10,480 nt of DNA from an uncultured Porphyromonadaceae bacterium (lineage in GTDB: Bacteria > Bacteroidota > Bacteroidia > Bacteroidales > Muribaculaceae). A program made the translations under genes and the position numbers. The stretch is taken from the NCBI GenBank assembly GCA_947178245.1, contig CAMWXO010000041.1, positions 1 through 10,480 of the forward strand, written 5' to 3'. Below, in pieces: positions 7,919 through 10,480 of the stretch (positions within the stretch are counted from its first letter, which is position 1; each line of letters opens with the position of its first letter). The notes beneath the pieces are model-generated. The model saw only the letters and a program-made list of their open reading frames with translations, did not search any database and had not been told where the DNA came from.

Positions 7919-9226
7919 TCAGGGGCGGAAGAGATCACGCCTCGGCATCGAGCCTGAATAGGCTGCACGCAGCCTGCTGACAAGTCCGGTCATCTCACGC
8001 GAAAAATTATGGCCTGTCCACACTCCCGAATTCGTGATAAGCACCCAGCACTCCCCGTTGGGAAACCGCTCCACCAGCGTGTGAGTGGATGAAAGAGTGC
8101 CTGTGCGCCTCCACTTTCCGTGCTCATCCACTTCGCTCCATCCTCTCGAGCGTCGGTCGTCTTTCGCGTAGGATGTGAGGCTGTCGATGCTTTCGCCCGA
8201 CAATATGTTTTTCACATGAGGGTATTTATCCACCGCGGCCACGAGCCGGGCGAGATCAGGGGCTGAGGCGAGCCATCCGCCCGCTCCCACAAGGCCATTG
8301 ACATTGCTTCCACCATACACACGCTCCACCATACGGCCCGAACCATTCCACTCCTCCACAGCTACAGTGTCGGGGCCATAATAACGCACCTCCCCGTCAT
8401 GGCGGTCGGCATAATAGTTCGTGGCCGGGCGAAACCCGTAGCACCCTGCAGGGTGAAGCACATCGCGGCTTACATAATCCCAGTAACTTTCACCCGTCAC
8501 CCTCTCGATCACGAGCGAGAGCAGCATATAGCCGAAGTTGGAATAGCGGAAGCCCTGCCCCGGCGTGAAAGCGATCCTGCGTGGAAGCACTATCGACACA
8601 AGTTCCTCATTAGTAGGAGGCTCATCAAGGCCTTTGGCGGCTATGATGTCTTTTGTGTTAAACATCGGGTCGCCGGCACCCATGCCGAATCCCCCCTTAT
8701 GCTGCAGAAGATGGTCTACCGTAAGGTCGAAAAGCCTCCGGTCGTTGATGGCATTTGTATATGCGGTGTCGTTGAGTATTCCATCGGGGCCGAACACTTT
8801 GGAGTCGAGCCGCAGACGCCCTTGCTCCTTCAGCCTCATTATGGCGATGGCGGTCACGAGTTTCGACGCCGATGCAAGACGCAGGATATGGCGCGGGGTC
8901 ATCCTATCGCCCGCCTCCGCGTCGGCCATGCCATACCCTTTGGCATAAAGAAGTGAATCGTGGCGTGTCACGGCAAGCGACATTCCCTTAATGTTCCAAC
9001 GCCCGATGAAGCGTTCTATCTCACGATCCATCTTGTGGAGCGGCGCATAGTCAGACTTTTCGTTGGTCAGGCTGTCGGCCCAGTTTGGAGTAAGCTCGAC
9101 ATCGGCCAACTCAGCCGGAGTGACTTCGTCACGATGCCGCCAAGCCAGCGTGAAAATTGCGACACTGCAGGCCGACACAAGAATCATGATCCATGTCACG
9201 CCCTTGCGAATGTCCTTACGGGTCAT
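7919..9226 (-). CDS. Membrane-anchored serine hydrolase, beta-lactamase / PBP4-like fold
   Basis: A 435-residue protein of the beta-lactamase-related family (class C beta-lactamases, DD-peptidases, EstB-type esterases). The N-terminus MTRKDIRKG then a hydrophobic stretch at about 10-29 acts as a signal anchor. VSAC at 17-20 fits a lipobox, but the hydrophobic run continues beyond the Cys, so anchoring through a helix is more likely. The catalytic marks are SASK (Ser119 nucleophile, Lys122), YSN (Tyr228, Asn230) and RTG at 374-376 in place of KTG; GWLASAPDLARL at 317-328 is also typical of the family. The catalytic domain faces the periplasm. Its start codon overlaps the gmd stop as ATGA (9223-9226), so it is probably translated by coupling from gmd. 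Substrate is unknown: a muropeptide, an ester or an acetyl group on a surface glycan are all possible. Calling it a resistance beta-lactamase would go beyond the sequence. It ends 5 bp from the convergent GH115 gene. Confidence 0.88.
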   Translation of the reverse strand: MTRKDIRKGVTWIMILVSACSVAIFTLAWRHRDEVTPAELADVELTPNWADSLTNEKSDYAPLHKMDREIERFIGRWNIKGMSLAVTRHDSLLYAKGYGMADAEAGDRMTPRHILRLASASKLVTAIAIMRLKEQGRLRLDSKVFGPDGILNDTAYTNAINDRRLFDLTVDHLLQHKGGFGMGAGDPMFNTKDIIAAKGLDEPPTNEELVSIVLPRRIAFTPGQGFRYSNFGYMLLSLVIERVTGESYWDYVSRDVLHPAGCYGFRPATNYYADRHDGEVRYYGPDTVAVEEWNGSGRMVERVYGGSNVNGLVGAGGWLASAPDLARLVAAVDKYPHVKNILSGESIDSLTSYAKDDRRSRGWSEVDEHGKWRRTGTLSSTHTLVERFPNGECWVLITNSGVWTGHNFSREMTGLVSRLRAAYSGSMPRRDLFRP

Positions 9227-10311
9227 TTCACGATTCCTTTTTCAAGATATTCCGCAAGATTGGTGCGTACTTTCTCGCCTACGCTCTCCACGGCCACTTT
9301 CTCCATGTCAGCGTCCACCATTATATTTACGAGCTCTTCGAAACTTGTCTTTGCCGGATTCCAGCCCAGTTGCTTCTTAGCCTTGGCAGGATCGCCGAGA
9401 AGATTCACTACATCCGTAGGCCTGTAGAAATCGGGCGACACCTCCACCACAACCTTGCCGGTCTTGGAGTCGATACCTACTTCGTTGATGCCCTCCCCTT
9501 CCCATATCAGTTCGATACCGGCACGGCGGAAAGCACAAGTGGCGAAATCGCGCACACTGTGCTGCACACCTGTCGCTATCACATAGTCTTCGGGCCGTGG
9601 CTGCTGAAGTATTAGCCACATGCACTCCACGTAGTCTTTGGCATATCCCCAGTCTCTGAGCGAATCAAGATTACCGAGATAAAGTTTCTCCTGCTTGCCG
9701 AGAGCGATACGGGCAGCTGCCAGCGTGATCTTGCGGGTGACGAATGTTTCGCCGCGACGTTCAGACTCGTGATTGAAGAGAATTCCGGAGCAGGCATACA
9801 TATTGTAAGCCTCACGATACTCCTTCACGATCCAGAAGCCATAGAGTTTGGCCACCGCATACGGGCTGTAGGGATGAAACGGAGTCTCCTCATTCTGAGG
9901 CACCTGCTCCACCTTTCCGTAGAGTTCGGAAGTGGAAGCCTGATAAAACCTGCAGGTCTCGGCCAGTCCGCATTGGCGTATGCCCTCGAGAATGCGGAGC
10001 ACACCGGTGGCATCGACATTGGCAGTGTATTCAGGCGAGTCGAAGCTGACCTGCACATGGCTTTGCGCGGCAAGATTGTAGACCTCATCGGGACGCACCA
10101 TATTGAGCACCTTGATGATCGACATGGAATCTGACATGTCGGCATAATGCAGATGGAAATGCGGATGCCCTTCGAGATGAGCTATGCGCTCACGGAAATC
10201 GACCGACGAGCGCCTGATGGTGCCATGCACATCATAGCCCTTTTCTATGAGCAACTCCGCCAGATAAGATCCGTCCTGACCAGTGACCCCGGTTATCAAC
10301 GCTGTTTTCAT
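9223..10311 (-). CDS. gmd: GDP-mannose 4,6-dehydratase
   Basis: A 362-residue cytoplasmic short-chain dehydrogenase/reductase (extended type) that turns GDP-D-mannose into GDP-4-keto-6-deoxy-D-mannose, the branch point to GDP-L-fucose, GDP-D-rhamnose and other deoxysugars. The Rossmann motif TGVTGQDGSYLAE (Gly8, Gly11, Gly14) is followed by HGTIRRSS, the NADP-binding signature of GMDs. Catalytic residues are in register with the E. coli enzyme (offset of five): Thr127 and Glu129 in ASTSELYG, Tyr151 and Lys155 in YSPYAVAK. LFNHESERRGETFVTRKIT (178-196) and LGNLDSLRDWGYAKDYVE (212-229) are near-invariant GMD blocks. Full length, with a natural start at ATG 10309-10311. The usual partner fcl (GDP-L-fucose synthase) is not adjacent: the next gene is a serine hydrolase joined by a 4-bp overlap. 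The identification is very secure; which deoxysugar is finally made cannot be told from this window. Confidence 0.97.
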   Translation of the reverse strand: MKTALITGVTGQDGSYLAELLIEKGYDVHGTIRRSSVDFRERIAHLEGHPHFHLHYADMSDSMSIIKVLNMVRPDEVYNLAAQSHVQVSFDSPEYTANVDATGVLRILEGIRQCGLAETCRFYQASTSELYGKVEQVPQNEETPFHPYSPYAVAKLYGFWIVKEYREAYNMYACSGILFNHESERRGETFVTRKITLAAARIALGKQEKLYLGNLDSLRDWGYAKDYVECMWLILQQPRPEDYVIATGVQHSVRDFATCAFRRAGIELIWEGEGINEVGIDSKTGKVVVEVSPDFYRPTDVVNLLGDPAKAKKQLGWNPAKTSFEELVNIMVDADMEKVAVESVGEKVRTNLAEYLEKGIVK

Positions 10312-10326
10312 TTCAAGTCTTAAAAT

Positions 10327-10341
10327 GTTAAAATATTTAAC
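10327..10341. repeat. 15-bp palindrome GTTAAA-ATA-TTTAAC
   Basis: GTTAAA (10327-10332) and TTTAAC (10336-10341) are perfect inverted arms around ATA. The element lies 16 bp upstream of the gmd start codon, so it falls in or near the gmd leader. More GTTAA/TTAAC copies occur nearby (10344-10348 region, 10379-10383, 10472-10476). It could be an operator for a dimeric regulator, but in DNA this AT-rich such a palindrome can arise by chance. Confidence 0.3.
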
Positions 10342-10432
10342 AATTAACCGATTTAAATAAGCTCAAATGCTAAATTATGTTAATTTCAAGAATAATTTAT
10401 ATGTTTTACAACATTGTTTCCGAAATTATCAC

Positions 10433-10440
10433 TAATTTTG
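10433..10440 (+). promoter_or_regulatory. Candidate plus-strand -7 promoter element
   Basis: TAATTTTG matches the Bacteroidota TAnnTTTG -7 consensus. The nearest TTG (10414-10416) is 16 bp away, shorter than the usual 19-21, so the -33 element is poor. Transcription would start near 10447 and run out of the window to the right. It would serve a gene divergent from gmd. Confidence 0.4.
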
Positions 10441-10453
10441 CATCGAGTTTTTC

Positions 10454-10480
10454 ATGGTATTAGATTTTAAGGTTAACAGA
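10454..10480 (+). CDS. Possible start of a divergent gene (9 codons only)
   Basis: ATG at 10454-10456 opens a frame reading MVLDFKVNR that is still open at the window edge. It lies only about seven bases after the start site predicted from the -7 element at 10433-10440, which would give a very short leader. Nine codons are too few to recognise any family, and the true start could lie further right. Reported only as a possibility. Confidence 0.2.

Larger units (their letters stand above)
10312..10480. other. AT-rich divergent intergenic region upstream of gmd
   Basis: This stretch is strikingly AT-rich compared with the flanking genes and holds no supported complete gene. It should contain the gmd promoter on the minus strand, but I find no exact TAnnTTTG there. 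The nearest is TAGCATTTG (complement of 10364-10372), one base too long between TA and TTTG, with no convincing -33 partner. A near-perfect palindrome lies at 10327-10341, and a plus-strand -7 element lies at 10433-10440. The arrangement points to a divergent regulatory region shared by gmd and a gene to the right of the window. Confidence 0.6.

Noticed and set aside
9167..9178. Lipobox VSAC (residues 17-20) in the serine hydrolase as a lipoprotein signal.
   Set aside because: The hydrophobic stretch continues nine residues beyond the Cys and no acidic surface-export signal follows it, so a signal-anchor helix fits better. Not fully excluded.
8399..9427. Several plus-strand frames of 105-185 codons opposite the serine hydrolase and the 3' end of gmd.
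   Set aside because: They overlap strongly supported minus-strand genes and carry no domain or start signals.

Overview
The window looks like a chromosome segment from a gut-type Bacteroidota, most likely order Bacteroidales (Muribaculaceae or Bacteroidaceae-like). This is inferred from four things: a promoter with the Bacteroidota -7 element TAnnTTTG, starts without Shine-Dalgarno sequences, a long multi-SLBB polysaccharide export protein followed by a kinase-less Wzz-like protein, and a GH115 glycosidase. The species cannot be fixed from sequence alone.

Layout. Positions 1-542 hold the C-terminal part of ribonuclease Z, cut by the window edge. A short intergenic region (543-630) carries a stem-loop and a good Bacteroidota promoter. 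It drives a tightly spaced plus-strand run of four genes: a six-SLBB outer-membrane polysaccharide exporter (631-3213), a Wzz-type inner-membrane co-polymerase (3245-4399), a secreted M23/LysM cell-wall peptidase with a TTG start (4405-5355), and a secreted GH115 alpha-glucuronidase-family protein (5388-7913). The gaps are 31, 5 and 32 bp, with no promoter or terminator visible in them. On the minus strand, and convergent with a gap of only 5 bp, lies a two-gene unit read from right to left: gmd, GDP-mannose 4,6-dehydratase (10311-9223), then a membrane-anchored beta-lactamase-fold serine hydrolase (9226-7919). These two overlap by ATGA. The right end (10312-10480) is AT-rich and intergenic. 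It contains a plus-strand -7 promoter element and perhaps the first codons of a divergent gene that leaves the window.

How the genes fit together. The exporter and the Wzz-like protein form the length-control and export core of a surface polysaccharide (capsule, exopolysaccharide or O-antigen-like) system. The M23/LysM enzyme could remodel peptidoglycan around that trans-envelope machine. The GH115 protein could trim a uronic-acid-containing glycan, whether self-made or dietary. gmd makes the GDP-sugar precursor leading to GDP-L-fucose or related deoxysugars, so the whole neighbourhood has a surface-glycan theme. I see no RNA genes, CRISPR array, insertion sequence or phage signature. No wholly new system is evident. 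The most interesting points are the gene partnerships: peptidase plus glucuronidase in an export operon, and gmd coupled to a serine hydrolase rather than to fcl.
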